Origin: Deltaproteobacteria bacterium
GTDB taxonomy: Bacteria > Desulfobacterota > SM23-61
Assembly (NCBI GenBank): GCA_016875165.1
Contig: VGSF01000045.1
Coordinates: 1-36,473 of the forward strand
Direction of reading: 5' to 3'
Length of the DNA stretch: 36,473 nucleotides
Shown one piece after another: positions 1 to 8,354 of the stretch. The translations under genes were made by a program, and so were the position numbers. The stretch's first letter is position 1, and each line of letters begins with the position of its first letter. The notes below the pieces were generated by a model, which saw nothing but the letters and a program-made list of their open reading frames with translations, searched no databases and was not told where the DNA came from.

Positions 1-14
1 CTACGTTCTGCTGC

Positions 15-72
15 GAGATTTTGCCCCGCAAGGCGGGGCTGCCGACCTCATTTTGGGGTCGGCTAAAATCTC
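15..72. repeat. Compound palindrome (two hairpins inside an outer stem)
   Basis: GAGATTTT at 15-22 is complementary to AAAATCTC at 65-72. Inside this stem lie two perfect 7-bp hairpins: GCCCCGC (23-29) with GCGGGGC (33-39), and GCCGACC (41-47) with GGTCGGC (57-63). The arrangement is a three-way junction typical of palindromic intergenic repeats. It lies before the first readable gene, so it could also be a terminator of a gene to the left, although no T-tract follows it. The rest of bases 1-132 shows nothing else. Confidence 0.5.
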
Positions 73-132
73 TCCGCTTCTCTACCTCCCTATGGATAAC
101 TCCTATTTTTCATTAAAATTTACCCACACGAT

Positions 133-387
133 TTGGAGAAGACCCTAAAAAGTAATCCTGAACCTTTTGCCTGTACCCATCCTAAACACAGCATCGAGGA
201 AAAATGGGGCAAAGAAACAGTCAAACGACTCTGGCCTTTTCCCAACGAAGTCAAAGAAAGGCCGTCTTTTTACAAAGAGCCGCTAAAGTATTGGGGATAT
301 AAATGGGAAAAAATAACAAGTAGAAGGATTAGAACTAAAAATGAAAATCAGTGGGTTCAGTTTTGGAAGAAACTTGATAGAGCTTGA
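133..387 (+). CDS. Small hypothetical ORF, possibly the remnant C-terminus of a glycosyltransferase
   Basis: This 84-codon frame opens with TTG at 133. An in-frame stop lies at 97-99, so it cannot extend far upstream. Its composition looks protein-like: rich in Trp, Pro, Lys and Glu, with a run such as LKYWGYKWEKIT. I recognise no domain. It overlaps the next gene by 47 bases in another frame, and I see no convincing ribosome binding site. It may be a decayed tail of an LPS glycosyltransferase or a non-coding open frame. Its position at the head of the polysaccharide operon is the only hint of a role. Confidence 0.3.
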   Translation: MEKTLKSNPEPFACTHPKHSIEEKWGKETVKRLWPFPNEVKERPSFYKEPLKYWGYKWEKITSRRIRTKNENQWVQFWKKLDRA

Positions 388-1183
388 CTACCCCGTAGTG
401 GAGTCGATCGCCTCTGTATTACCTTTAGTGGATGAATTTATCTTTAATGCGGGTAATTCTCAAGATGAAACCGCTGAATTAGTGAGCTCGATTAAAAACG
501 ATAAGTTGAAAATTATCCACTCCACCTGGGATGACTCTCTGAGGAAGAATGGTTTAGTCTTTTCCCATCAAGCTAATTTAGCCTTTCAACAGTGCACTGG
601 CGAGTGGGCTATTTTTGTAAATGCCGACGAAGTCATACATGAAAAAGATTATGACCTTATAAGAAAGGCGATTAAGAAATATCATAACCAAAGAGAAATA
701 TTGGGCCTTATGTTCCGGTATAATCATTTCGACGGAGATTACTGGTCCGTGAATCCCTGGAGGTATCACAAAGAGATTCGAGTTGTTCGCAATGACGGTC
801 GGGTGGAACCTTGTGGGGATATGAGCGGATTTCGCTGTGTTCAGGACAAACTTTATCTAAAAAGCGGCCCCAAAGATCGATGGGCGTTCTCCGGAGCATA
901 CATCTATCATTACGGTTGGGTGAGGAAAAATCCCCAAATTATGCTGGAGAGGAATAAACGCCTGGAATATTACTATCATAACGATTCCTATATTCAAAAG
1001 AATTATGGGGGTAGAGAAGAATACGATTATGAATATTACAAAGCCCTGAAAGAATTTCGGGGAGAACATCCAGCCGTTATGAAAAACCTCATCTCCCAGG
1101 CCGTCCGGCTCAGGAAAAGAAGAAACCGTTGGCTCAACCCACGCTTTTATAAGGAGGTCTTTAAGCATGGCTTCAAGGGATAA
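341..1183 (+). CDS. Family 2-like glycosyltransferase
   Basis: This 280-residue protein resembles short GT2 glycosyltransferases of LPS and capsule loci. After strand 1 comes NAGNSQDET (about residues 36-44), in the place of the usual D-x-S-x-D-x-T nucleotide-sugar loop. The metal-binding acidic motif appears as NADE at 94-97. The C-terminal half is rich in Tyr, Trp and Arg (for example YIYHYGWVR), as in LPS-core transferases whose acceptor end varies. There is no signal peptide or clear membrane segment, so it is probably cytosolic or peripheral at the inner membrane. The ATG is preceded by AGAAGGA about 12 bases upstream. It overlaps the next gene by 17 bp, which suggests translational coupling. 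Donor and acceptor cannot be read from sequence. Confidence 0.8.
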   Translation: MKISGFSFGRNLIELDYPVVESIASVLPLVDEFIFNAGNSQDETAELVSSIKNDKLKIIHSTWDDSLRKNGLVFSHQANLAFQQCTGEWAIFVNADEVIHEKDYDLIRKAIKKYHNQREILGLMFRYNHFDGDYWSVNPWRYHKEIRVVRNDGRVEPCGDMSGFRCVQDKLYLKSGPKDRWAFSGAYIYHYGWVRKNPQIMLERNKRLEYYYHNDSYIQKNYGGREEYDYEYYKALKEFRGEHPAVMKNLISQAVRLRKRRNRWLNPRFYKEVFKHGFKG

Positions 1184-1955
1184 AATTTCTTTGGTGATGA
1201 TAACGTATAACGAAGAAAGGAATATCCAAGAATGTCTGGAGACGGCGAAATGGATGGATGAAATCATTATAGTCGATTCTTTTAGCACAGATCGGACATT
1301 AGAAATCTGCCAGCAATATACGCAGCGCCTTTTTCAACGGCCCTTCTTTGGGTACGGGAAGCAAAAGAATTTTGCCATCGAACAGGCTGCAATGGATTGG
1401 GTTTTTGTGTTAGATGCCGATGAACGTATCCCCGGAGACCTTAGAAGAGAAATTGAGGAAATATTAAGGTCCGCTCCCCAAGAGATTACCGCTTATCGTC
1501 TGGCGCGTAAGAACCAATTTTATGGCTATTGGTTGAAGTGGGGGGGGCAATATCCGGATTGGCAGATTCGTCTTTTCCGCAGGGGGGCCGGCTGGAATGA
1601 TGATTTTGAACCGCACCACAACTTTATCTTTAACGGTCAACTGGGAACCATGCGCAACCCGTTGATCCATTTCACTGAGCGGAACATTAGTGACCATTTT
1701 CCCAAGTTGAATCGATTTACCACCCTGGCTGCCGAACATCGCGTTAAAACCTGCCGGAAAGTCCATTGGTACGATCTGGCTTTTCGACCTCTGGTTACTT
1801 TTTTTCAAGTTTATTTGCGCAAGGGCGGCTATCGAGATGGGATTCCCGGATTTATCCAGGCGGTCTTCAAGAGTTTATACACCTTCGTAAAATATGCCAA
1901 AGTATGGGAAATCCATCAGCAGAAGGCGGTTAGGAACGATGCGCATAGGAATTGA
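1167..1955 (+). CDS. LPS-core-type GT2 glycosyltransferase (WaaE/KdtX-like)
   Basis: This 262-residue GT2 has the family layout: SLVMITYNEE at the N-terminus, VDSFSTDRT (36-44) for nucleotide binding, the YGKQKNFAIEQA segment (63-74), and LDADE (82-86) as the metal-binding acidic motif. The YGKQKN segment followed by LDADER is characteristic of the WaaE/KdtX subgroup, which adds glucose or another hexose to inner-core heptose in studied species. That donor is not proven here. The ATG has AAGGAGG nine bases upstream, inside the end of the preceding gene. It overlaps both neighbours by 17 bp each, so it is a co-translated member of the operon. Confidence 0.85.
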   Translation: MASRDKISLVMITYNEERNIQECLETAKWMDEIIIVDSFSTDRTLEICQQYTQRLFQRPFFGYGKQKNFAIEQAAMDWVFVLDADERIPGDLRREIEEILRSAPQEITAYRLARKNQFYGYWLKWGGQYPDWQIRLFRRGAGWNDDFEPHHNFIFNGQLGTMRNPLIHFTERNISDHFPKLNRFTTLAAEHRVKTCRKVHWYDLAFRPLVTFFQVYLRKGGYRDGIPGFIQAVFKSLYTFVKYAKVWEIHQQKAVRNDAHRN

Positions 1956-3039
1956 TGCCACTTCCATTTTCTTACGGAAAGGAGGGATCGGCTACTATAC
2001 ATATAACCTTTTGGAAAATCTTACGCGGATCGATATGGAGAATGAGTATGTCTTATTTACGACCACCCAGAATCAACCGGAAGCCCCCATTCCCTTTATC
2101 GCTCGCCCCAATGTAAGAGTCCTTTATACCCCTAAATGGCTCCAAAAATGGCGATGCGGCAAGGAGCGAATCGACCTATATCATGGAACAAATTTTCGTT
2201 TGCGGGGGAGGGGCCAGAAGGGAAATGTCGTGACCATCCACGATCTGGCCTTTAAGCATTACCCCCACTTTCTGAAAAAAAAATACGGACAATCGCTCTC
2301 CTCTTTGAAAACTAAATGGGGCGTCCAGCGAGCAGATCGGGTCATCGCCGTTTCGAAGCATACGGCCGGGGATGTGGTCGAGTTTTTTAAAATTGACAGA
2401 GGAAAAATTCGGGTGGTTTATCATGGGGTCGATGATTCTTTCCGCCCGGATGTGCCCCTGGAATCGATCATCGAAGTCAAAAAGAAATATGGAATTTTGT
2501 CCCCGAGATACATTTTATGGGTGGGTACAATCGAACCCAGGAAAAATCTCTCGACTTTAATCCAGGTCTATAGCCAGTTAGAGATGATCCATGCGGAGTA
2601 CAGTCTGGTTTTTGGAGGGGGGTTGGGCTGGCAATATAAAAATGTCTTGAATTTAAACCGTTCCTTTGAAAATCGGATGCGCATTACGGGTTACCTTCCT
2701 CCGGGGGATCTCATTCCCCTTTATGCCGGGGCGTCTCTATTTGTTTATCCCTCGTTGTACGAAGGATTTGGAATGCCTCTATTGGAAGCCATGGCCTCCG
2801 GGGTTCCCATCATTGCAGCGAACACTTCTTCAATTCCCGAAGTCATCGGAGATGCGGGTATCCTGATTGACCCTTTAAACATCACAGAGATCAAAGAGGC
2901 CGTGGAGAGAGTATTGTTTGATAATTCTTTAAGTGAATTTCTGAAAGCAAAAGGAATTCAACGGGCTAAAAGCTTTACCTGGGAAAAGGCAGCCCAGGAG
3001 ACTCTAACAATTTACCAGGAAGCTGTTGATCAGGCATGA
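1939..3039 (+). CDS. GT4-family glycosyltransferase
   Basis: This 366-residue GT-B enzyme has GGIGYYTYNL near residues 14-23 (N-terminal Rossmann, donor loop), HDLAF in the middle, VGTIEPRKN opening the C-terminal donor domain, and the EX7E motif in YEGFGMPLLEAMASG with glutamates near 275 and 283. This is the standard pattern of retaining GT4 mannosyl/glucosyl transferases (WbaZ, WbpY, MtfB-like). I chose ATG 1939 (MRIGIDATS) over an upstream in-frame ATG because MRIGID is the usual GT4 start and TAGGAA lies just before it. It overlaps the previous gene by 17 bp, the same offset as the preceding junction. It probably elongates the O-chain or outer core; the sugar is unknown. Confidence 0.88.
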   Translation: MRIGIDATSIFLRKGGIGYYTYNLLENLTRIDMENEYVLFTTTQNQPEAPIPFIARPNVRVLYTPKWLQKWRCGKERIDLYHGTNFRLRGRGQKGNVVTIHDLAFKHYPHFLKKKYGQSLSSLKTKWGVQRADRVIAVSKHTAGDVVEFFKIDRGKIRVVYHGVDDSFRPDVPLESIIEVKKKYGILSPRYILWVGTIEPRKNLSTLIQVYSQLEMIHAEYSLVFGGGLGWQYKNVLNLNRSFENRMRITGYLPPGDLIPLYAGASLFVYPSLYEGFGMPLLEAMASGVPIIAANTSSIPEVIGDAGILIDPLNITEIKEAVERVLFDNSLSEFLKAKGIQRAKSFTWEKAAQETLTIYQEAVDQA

Positions 3040-3043
3040 GAGG

Positions 3044-4069
3044 ATGGTCTTGAAGGTCCTCATCATTAAACTCCGCTATATTGGAGACACCTTAACCTTA
3101 CTTCCCGTTCTTCGGGCCATAAAGCAGAACAAACCAGAGGCACGGGTATCGTTAATGATTTATAAAGGCACGGAAGGAATTCTGGCCTACCAGAAAGGAA
3201 TCGCAGAGATTATTCTTCTTGATCGAAGAGAAATGAAGCAAAGGTCTCTGTTTAAAAGATTCAGCTATGACCTGAAGACCTTAAGAGAAGTATATAAAAA
3301 GAAGTTTGACTGGGTGATCGACCTCACCTCTTCTGACCGAAGCGGCTTTATTTCCTGGGCCACTCGCTCCCGACTGCGGATTGGGGCTCCCTTGGGCAAT
3401 CCTTTAGAACGGTTCGCTTATCACAGACTGATCGAAGCCGATCCCCAGAAAACTCATATCCTTGATTACCAATTAGCCAGCTTAAAAGAATTCGGATTGG
3501 CAGTTCAAGAGCCGGACACAACTATTTTCATTCCTGAGGAGATTACAAAGAAAATTGACGAACAATGGATATTAACCAACAATTCTAAGCCGCTGGTAAT
3601 CATTCACCCCGGGGCCCGAAAGCCACGGCGCCAATGGAGGGAGGAACACTTTGCCCAGATCGCAGATCGGTTGAAAGCAAAGTACAATGCCCGGATCTTC
3701 TTAATTGGGGGACCAGGCGAGGAGAGCATTTTAGATCGGGTCGAAGGCCAAATGGCTCAAAAACCCGAAGCCCAAACTACTTCCCTTCCCCTTATTGAAG
3801 TAGCCGCTTTATTGAACCGGGCTCAACTTTTTATTGGGAATGATACGGCCACGGGTCATATTGCTGCGGGCGTGGGAACTCCTCATATCATCTTATTTGG
3901 CCCGACTTTTCCCCATCTCTGGGCCCCCAAAGGAGCTAAAGGAATTTCTATTTTCAAATCTCCGGACTGCTGCGGATGTCGGCAGGCTTCCTGTTTGCAA
4001 AAAGATAACCCGTGCATGGACTGGATCGGTGTAGAAGATGTGTGGGAAGCAGTGGGAGAATTATTATGA
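3044..4069 (+). CDS. GT9 heptosyltransferase-like LPS glycosyltransferase (WaaF/WaaQ type)
   Basis: The GT9 (ADP-heptose:LPS heptosyltransferase) pattern is clear: LIIKLRYIGDTL at the N-terminus, IIHPGARKPRRQW starting the C-terminal domain, and the donor-site signature FIGNDTATGHIAAGVGTP followed by LFGPT. The C-terminus carries a cysteine cluster (CCGCRQASC...C) seen in several heptosyltransferases. ATG 3044 gives 341 residues. The in-frame TTG at 3050 (giving MKVLIIKLRYIGD) may be the true start, because GAGAGG at 3038-3043 sits six bases before it and directly abuts ATG 3044. The preceding gene stops at 3039. The gene ends in an ATGA overlap with the next one. It likely transfers a heptose to the core. 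Confidence 0.87.
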   Translation: MVLKVLIIKLRYIGDTLTLLPVLRAIKQNKPEARVSLMIYKGTEGILAYQKGIAEIILLDRREMKQRSLFKRFSYDLKTLREVYKKKFDWVIDLTSSDRSGFISWATRSRLRIGAPLGNPLERFAYHRLIEADPQKTHILDYQLASLKEFGLAVQEPDTTIFIPEEITKKIDEQWILTNNSKPLVIIHPGARKPRRQWREEHFAQIADRLKAKYNARIFLIGGPGEESILDRVEGQMAQKPEAQTTSLPLIEVAALLNRAQLFIGNDTATGHIAAGVGTPHIILFGPTFPHLWAPKGAKGISIFKSPDCCGCRQASCLQKDNPCMDWIGVEDVWEAVGELL

Positions 4070-5253
4070 TCAGACTTCCATGGCTTGATGATTTCGTTTT
4101 TTATTCCCTTTTGATCACCGTCTTCGTAATCCCTTTTTCGATCACCCTCAACGAAATATTCATGGCCCTGACCATTTTATCCTGGAGTGTCAAGCTGATT
4201 GTTCGGAGGGAAAAGATTGATATTCCTCCTTTGGGGTGGTTTTTCTTGGTATTTCTTTTAACCTCTATCGTAAGTGCTCTGGCCTCGGATTATAAGAATC
4301 AAGCTTTAAAGGGCGTATGGGACATTAGCCGTTATACCATCACCTTTTTCATTGTGATCAATACCATTCACTCGGTAGATCAGGTAAAGAAAATATTCTG
4401 GACGCTCGTAGTCTCTACTGGCTTGTGGGTGATAGCGGGAATAATCCATCAATTCCTGATTGTCAAGAGAGTATTCTTTGACTTGCTACAATTTTTCTCT
4501 TTAGGGAATAAAAATGCCATCGGGCAATACCTTCAGATGACCCTGGCAATAATACTCGGGTTATTTTTGAACAATCTCTGGCGCCCCAAGGAAAAAACCA
4601 TATTAATTGCGGTTATTCTGGTATCCTTATTGGGACTTTTTTTGAGCAGCTCCAAGACGATGTGGCTGGCCTTTATCATTACTCTGCTGGTTTTTGCTTT
4701 TTTGAAAAAGTCCCGCATAATAATCATAGGCATCGGAGCCCTTTTAGGAATTTTTTTTACCGCGGCGGCGATGATTCCCCAGGTGCAGATAATGGGCTCC
4801 CACATTCTAAAAGGACTCGAGGCGCCGAGCATGCAAGAACGTTTTGTGGGTTGGCAACAAAGCTATCGCATTTTTAACGAAAATTTAATCCTGGGTGTAG
4901 GTCCAAAATGTTATTTAGTGAGCAAGGATCGATATCAGATCATGCCGGCCTTTGGTCAGGCTCATAATATAATCCTGCACGCGGCCTGTGAAATGGGGAC
5001 AGTCGGGGTGGTCGCTCTAATTTCCTGGATAGTTTTTTATCTTTATTTTATGGCCACTTATCGGAAGAAGGTTGCCAGCCCCATGTTTTTGGGTTTATGG
5101 TACGGCGGGGTGGGCTACATCGTTACCCTGGCGATAGGGGGAATCACGGAACCAACGATAGGGCAGGAACATTCGCAACTTTTTATGGTCTTGGTCGGAT
5201 TACTTCATGTAGGATTAAAATCAAAAGGGGAAAATCAAAGAATAAAATCATAG
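4066..5253 (+). CDS. O-antigen ligase/polymerase-like membrane protein (WaaL/Wzy family)
   Basis: This 395-residue polytopic membrane protein has roughly ten to twelve hydrophobic segments. A soluble periplasmic-type loop (about 270-320) contains MQERFVGWQQSYRIF and then GQAHNIILHAACEMG. The H-N after a long loop and the following helix match the Wzy_C/WaaL fold, in which a loop histidine and arginines act in glycan transfer from undecaprenyl-PP. Ligase and polymerase cannot be told apart by eye; its place after core transferases favours a ligase. The start is the ATG of an ATGA overlap with the upstream gene. Longer upstream codons are possible but lie within that gene. Confidence 0.82.
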   Translation: MIRLPWLDDFVFYSLLITVFVIPFSITLNEIFMALTILSWSVKLIVRREKIDIPPLGWFFLVFLLTSIVSALASDYKNQALKGVWDISRYTITFFIVINTIHSVDQVKKIFWTLVVSTGLWVIAGIIHQFLIVKRVFFDLLQFFSLGNKNAIGQYLQMTLAIILGLFLNNLWRPKEKTILIAVILVSLLGLFLSSSKTMWLAFIITLLVFAFLKKSRIIIIGIGALLGIFFTAAAMIPQVQIMGSHILKGLEAPSMQERFVGWQQSYRIFNENLILGVGPKCYLVSKDRYQIMPAFGQAHNIILHAACEMGTVGVVALISWIVFYLYFMATYRKKVASPMFLGLWYGGVGYIVTLAIGGITEPTIGQEHSQLFMVLVGLLHVGLKSKGENQRIKS

Positions 5254-5264
5254 AAGGAGCATTT

Positions 5265-6281
5265 ATGATCCTGGTTACTGGAGGGGCAGGGTTTATCGGT
5301 TCTCACCTGGGTGAAACCTTACTTAAGGGTGGTTACACGGTTCGGATCCTGGATAACTTAAGCACGGGCAAGAAAGAGAACCTGGAGGAGGTAACCGGAC
5401 AATCCTTGCCGGACCTCACTGGCCCTAAGAATGAACCTCGCGTTTTCCCTTTGGGAGAGCGAATAGAATTTATTTTCGGGGACATTGCGGACATTGATAC
5501 CTGTCGTAAAGCCTGCCGGAGGATTTCTGATGTATTTCATCTGGCAGCTTTAGGTTCCGTCCAAAGATCAGTCGAAGATCCCATTACCTCACATTTAGCC
5601 AACGCCAACGGAACACTGAACATCCTTCAGGCAGCCAAAGAAGAAAAGGTGAAGCGGATCATTTATGCCTCCTCCTCTTCGGTTTATGGAAACATTTCAT
5701 CCAATCCGGGGGAAAGGATACCCAAAAGTGAGAACCTTCCTCCTCATCCCCAATCACCTTATGCAGCCACGAAATTGATGGGTGAGCATTATTGCCGGAT
5801 TTTTTCGGACATCTATGGTTTGGAAACCGTTTCCCTGCGCTACTTCAATGTTTTCGGCCCCCGCCAGGACCCCCAGTCCATCTACGCCGCGGTGATCCCC
5901 AAATTCATCGCGGCTTTAATACAAGGCGTTCCCCCGGTCATTTTCGGGGACGGGCAGCAATCCCGAGACTTCACTTATGTAGCCAATGTAGTGCAAGCCA
6001 ATTTATTGGCCATGAATTCGCCGGGAATTTCCGGTCGGGTTTTCAACATTGCCTGCGGCCGGCAAATCACGATCAACAAGTTGCTTTCTTCCTTGCAGGA
6101 AATTTCGGGCCGCCAAATTGCTCCCCGATATGAGCCACCGCGAAGCGGAGAGGTGAAGCATTCCCTCGCTTCCATCGACCTGGCCAAGACCCATCTCGGA
6201 TATGCAGCGAAGGTTGAGTTCGAAGAAGGCCTCAAAGAGACCTGGAAAAAGTTTCAGGAAAAAGGAAGAATGCCTATATAA
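5265..6281 (+). CDS. NAD-dependent UDP-hexose/UDP-HexNAc 4-epimerase-like SDR
   Basis: This 338-residue extended short-chain dehydrogenase has the NAD-binding GGAGFIGSH (6-14), SSSSVYG (137-142) and YAATK with catalytic Tyr166 and Lys170. The segment FGPRQDPQSIYAAVIPKF is typical of the WbpP/TviC group, which converts UDP-GlcNAc (or UDP-GlcNAcA) to the galacto form. A roughly 25-residue insertion near 41-66 is unusual. The start is ATG 5265 with AAGGAG five bases upstream; the frame is open further 5' but only as a shadow of the ligase gene. It is 11 bp after the ligase and ends the polysaccharide operon. It probably supplies a galacto-configured nucleotide sugar to the transferases upstream. 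Confidence 0.85.
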   Translation: MILVTGGAGFIGSHLGETLLKGGYTVRILDNLSTGKKENLEEVTGQSLPDLTGPKNEPRVFPLGERIEFIFGDIADIDTCRKACRRISDVFHLAALGSVQRSVEDPITSHLANANGTLNILQAAKEEKVKRIIYASSSSVYGNISSNPGERIPKSENLPPHPQSPYAATKLMGEHYCRIFSDIYGLETVSLRYFNVFGPRQDPQSIYAAVIPKFIAALIQGVPPVIFGDGQQSRDFTYVANVVQANLLAMNSPGISGRVFNIACGRQITINKLLSSLQEISGRQIAPRYEPPRSGEVKHSLASIDLAKTHLGYAAKVEFEEGLKETWKKFQEKGRMPI

Positions 6282-6359
6282 AATGAACGCCCCGAATTCC
6301 TGCCTTGCTTTTTTCTCCTTCTTGCACTATAAAATTAATACAAACGCATTAATATTTTC

Positions 6360-6625
6360 GTAACACTTTAGCTTTTTGAAAAAAGGGGTGTTGTAAGGGC
6401 CAAGGGATTCCAGGGGCCGGGGGCCAGAGCGGAACGCTTGGAATCATAAGGTGCTTATATCTCCGCATATGGGGCGGGCAAGAACCCCCGCCTCCTCCGG
6501 AGGAAAAGATCTTCTGTCTTCGTGGCCAAGCAGAAACCCAACCGATGCTTCCGGCGCGTTCCGCTCTAACCCCCGGCCCTCAACAAAGGCTTTTATATCT
6601 TTTTTTCAAATCGCTAAACAGTTAC
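6360..6625 (+). mobile_element. MITE-like element, copy A (IS66-type ends)
   Basis: This 266-bp element begins GTAACACTTTAGC and ends with the inverted equivalent GCTAAACAGTTAC. It is flanked by a perfect 8-bp direct repeat, ATATTTTC (6352-6359 and 6626-6633). Almost the whole element is an imperfect palindrome with a GC-rich centre (GGGGCGGG...CCCCCGCC). It has no credible gene. Copies B-F share sequence, ends and 8-bp duplications. The 8-bp duplication plus GTAA ends is the known signature of the IS66 family, so I infer a non-autonomous derivative moved in trans. Between it and the next repeat (6634-6711) lies only a CTCTGTGATCTCTGTGCC-like palindromic fragment. Confidence 0.85.
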
Positions 6626-6711
6626 ATATTTTCTAACGTGCAATGACTACTTACGCATTTTTTTTAAACTCTGTGATCTCTGTGCCCTCTGTGGCTAATT
6701 TTAATTTAATT

Positions 6712-6902
6712 GAGCCTCTTGCAAAAGTATTTTTTTGTGGTTTGACAAGCTTGTCCTGAGCGAACCGTTCACCCTTCGAGAACCTCAGGGCGAACGGTGA
6801 GTCGAAGGGCTCACCACGAACGGAAAAACTTAATAATTTCAACCTAAGCCCGTTCACCCTGAGCCTGTCGAAGGGTAAATTACGGACTTTTGCAAGAAGC
6901 TC
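6712..6902. repeat. Inverted-repeat element, CTTGCAAAAGT family, copy 1
   Basis: It begins GAGCCTCTTGCAAAAGT and ends ACTTTTGCAAGAAGCTC, near-perfect inverted termini. The interior carries nested palindromes built on a CCTTCGACAGGCTCAGG-type motif (GACAAGCTTGTC, CCTTCGAGAACCTCAGG, CCTGAGCCTGTCGAAGG). A shorter second copy lies at 15207-15338. No coding potential is visible. It directly abuts the G-rich repeat that starts at 6904. Confidence 0.75.
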
Positions 6903-6903
6903 A

Positions 6904-7036
6904 AGTTTATAGGAATTTGCTTTTCTATCCCCCTCCCCCCAACCCCCTCCCGCCAGGGGAGGGGAGATACTGGGGGATCCAAAATTCCCTCCCCCTGCAT
7001 GGGGGAGGGTTAGGGTGGGGGTGTTAATAACTTGAT
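6904..7036 (+). repeat. 133-bp G-rich double-hairpin repeat, copy 1 (upstream of ugd)
   Basis: The repeat runs from a TATAGGAATTTGC-like start to GTTAATAACTTGAT. It contains two hairpins: a C-rich/G-rich stem, then CCCTCCCCC pairing with GGGGGAGGG. Bases 7001-7021 read G5-A-G3-TTA-G3-T-G5 on the + strand, a canonical intramolecular G-quadruplex motif. The same strand is the coding strand of the gene that starts at 7055. Other copies lie at 9426-9559 and as a tandem pair at 24228-24491. The left half offers a G-quadruplex motif on the opposite strand. Confidence 0.8.
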
Positions 7037-7054
7037 ATTGAAACGGAGCGCGAC

Positions 7055-8353
7055 ATGAATATTTGCGTGGTTGGTACAGGATACGTAGGCTTAGTTACCG
7101 GGACCTGTTTTGCTGAATTCGGTCTTCATGTAACCTGCGTGGATAACGATGAGCAGAAGATCGCCTTGCTTCAGCAAGGCATATCCCCCATTTTTGAACC
7201 CGGGCTGGAAGAGATGGTCAAAAGAAACTTGCGGGAAGGGAGGTTGGTTTTCACCACGGAAATCGCTAAGGCCGTGGAAAAGTCCTTGGTTATTTTCATT
7301 GCCGTGGGAACTCCGCCCAAGAAAGACGGATCAGTGGATATGACCTATATTGATGAGGTGGCCAGGAAGATCGGGGAGAATTTAAACGGATACAAGGTCA
7401 TTGCCACCAAAAGCACTGTTCCCGTGGGGACCGGCGAAAGAATCCGCAAGGTTATCGAACAATGCCGAGGGAAAAAAATTAACTTCGATATCGTATCCAA
7501 CCCCGAGTTTTTACGGGAAGGTTCAGCCATCGAAGATTTCATGCGCCCCAACCGCGTAGTCATCGGCGCCTCCAGCGATCAGGCCGTAGCTATCCTGAAG
7601 GACTTATATAGCCCTCTCTACCTGATTGAAACCCCCTTTATTATCACCAACATCGAAACCGCCGAGATGATCAAGTATGCCTCCAATGCTTTTTTGGCCA
7701 CCAAGGTTTCCTTTATCAACGAAATTGCCAATATTTGCGAAAAAGTAGGCGCGGATGTGAACGTTGTGGCCAAAGGTATGGGGCTTGACCAGAGGATCGG
7801 ATCGAAATTCTTACACGCCGGGCCTGGATATGGCGGGTCGTGTTTTCCCAAAGATACTTTGGGCATAGCCAAAATCGCCGAAAAGCACGGATACCGATTT
7901 GAAATTGTTCATTCGGTGATGAAAGTTAATGAAAGGCAAAAAGAGCGAATGTTTGCCAAAGTGAAGGAGGCGCTGGGAAATTTGAAAGGGAAGAGCATTG
8001 CCGTCCTAGGGCTTTCCTTCAAGCCCAACACTGATGACATGCGGGAAGCGCCTTCTTTGAAAATAATCTCTTCCTTACAAAAAGAGGGGGCCAAAATTAA
8101 GGCTTACGACCCCAAAGCCATGGAAGCCGCGCAAAAAATATTCAGGAAAATCGAATACGGAAAAGATCCGTATGACGCGGCCAAAGGATCTGACGCTTTG
8201 TTGATTATCACGGAATGGAACCAGTTTCGCAATCTCGACCTGAAACGTTTGCGGAAATTAATGAAAAGCCCGGTGTTCTTGGATTTCCGCAATATATACG
8301 ATCCAGTCAAGATGAGGGAAGCGGGCTTTAAATATATTGCGGTGGGGAGGTAG
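7055..8353 (+). CDS. ugd: UDP-glucose 6-dehydrogenase
   Basis: This 432-residue enzyme oxidises UDP-glucose to UDP-glucuronate with two NAD+. It opens with the Rossmann motif VVGTGYVGL (5-13). The central domain has [14 protein letters not shown] (Lys207, Asn211) and the catalytic-cysteine segment [13 protein letters not shown] with Cys263. The C-terminal domain has [15 protein letters not shown]. All key residues of the UGD family are present and length is typical. It is followed two bases later by UDP-glucuronate decarboxylase, which would use its product. The start ATG lies 18 bases after a G-rich repeat; a weak GGAG occurs in between, so its original promoter has probably been replaced or displaced by repeats. 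It feeds the surface-polysaccharide genes upstream. Confidence 0.95.
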   Translation: MNICVVGTGYVGLVTGTCFAEFGLHVTCVDNDEQKIALLQQGISPIFEPGLEEMVKRNLREGRLVFTTEIAKAVEKSLVIFIAVGTPPKKDGSVDMTYIDEVARKIGENLNGYKVIATKSTVPVGTGERIRKVIEQCRGKKINFDIVSNPEFLREGSAIEDFMRPNRVVIGASSDQAVAILKDLYSPLYLIETPFIITNIETAEMIKYASNAFLATKVSFINEIANICEKVGADVNVVAKGMGLDQRIGSKFLHAGPGYGGSCFPKDTLGIAKIAEKHGYRFEIVHSVMKVNERQKERMFAKVKEALGNLKGKSIAVLGLSFKPNTDDMREAPSLKIISSLQKEGAKIKAYDPKAMEAAQKIFRKIEYGKDPYDAAKGSDALLIITEWNQFRNLDLKRLRKLMKSPVFLDFRNIYDPVKMREAGFKYIAVGR

Positions 8354-8354
8354 A

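Noticed and set aside
6904..7036. Possible riboswitch upstream of ugd, and by analogy of guaA (purine riboswitch)
   Set aside because: The upstream sequence is a multi-copy repeat found before unrelated genes; I see no purine aptamer core.
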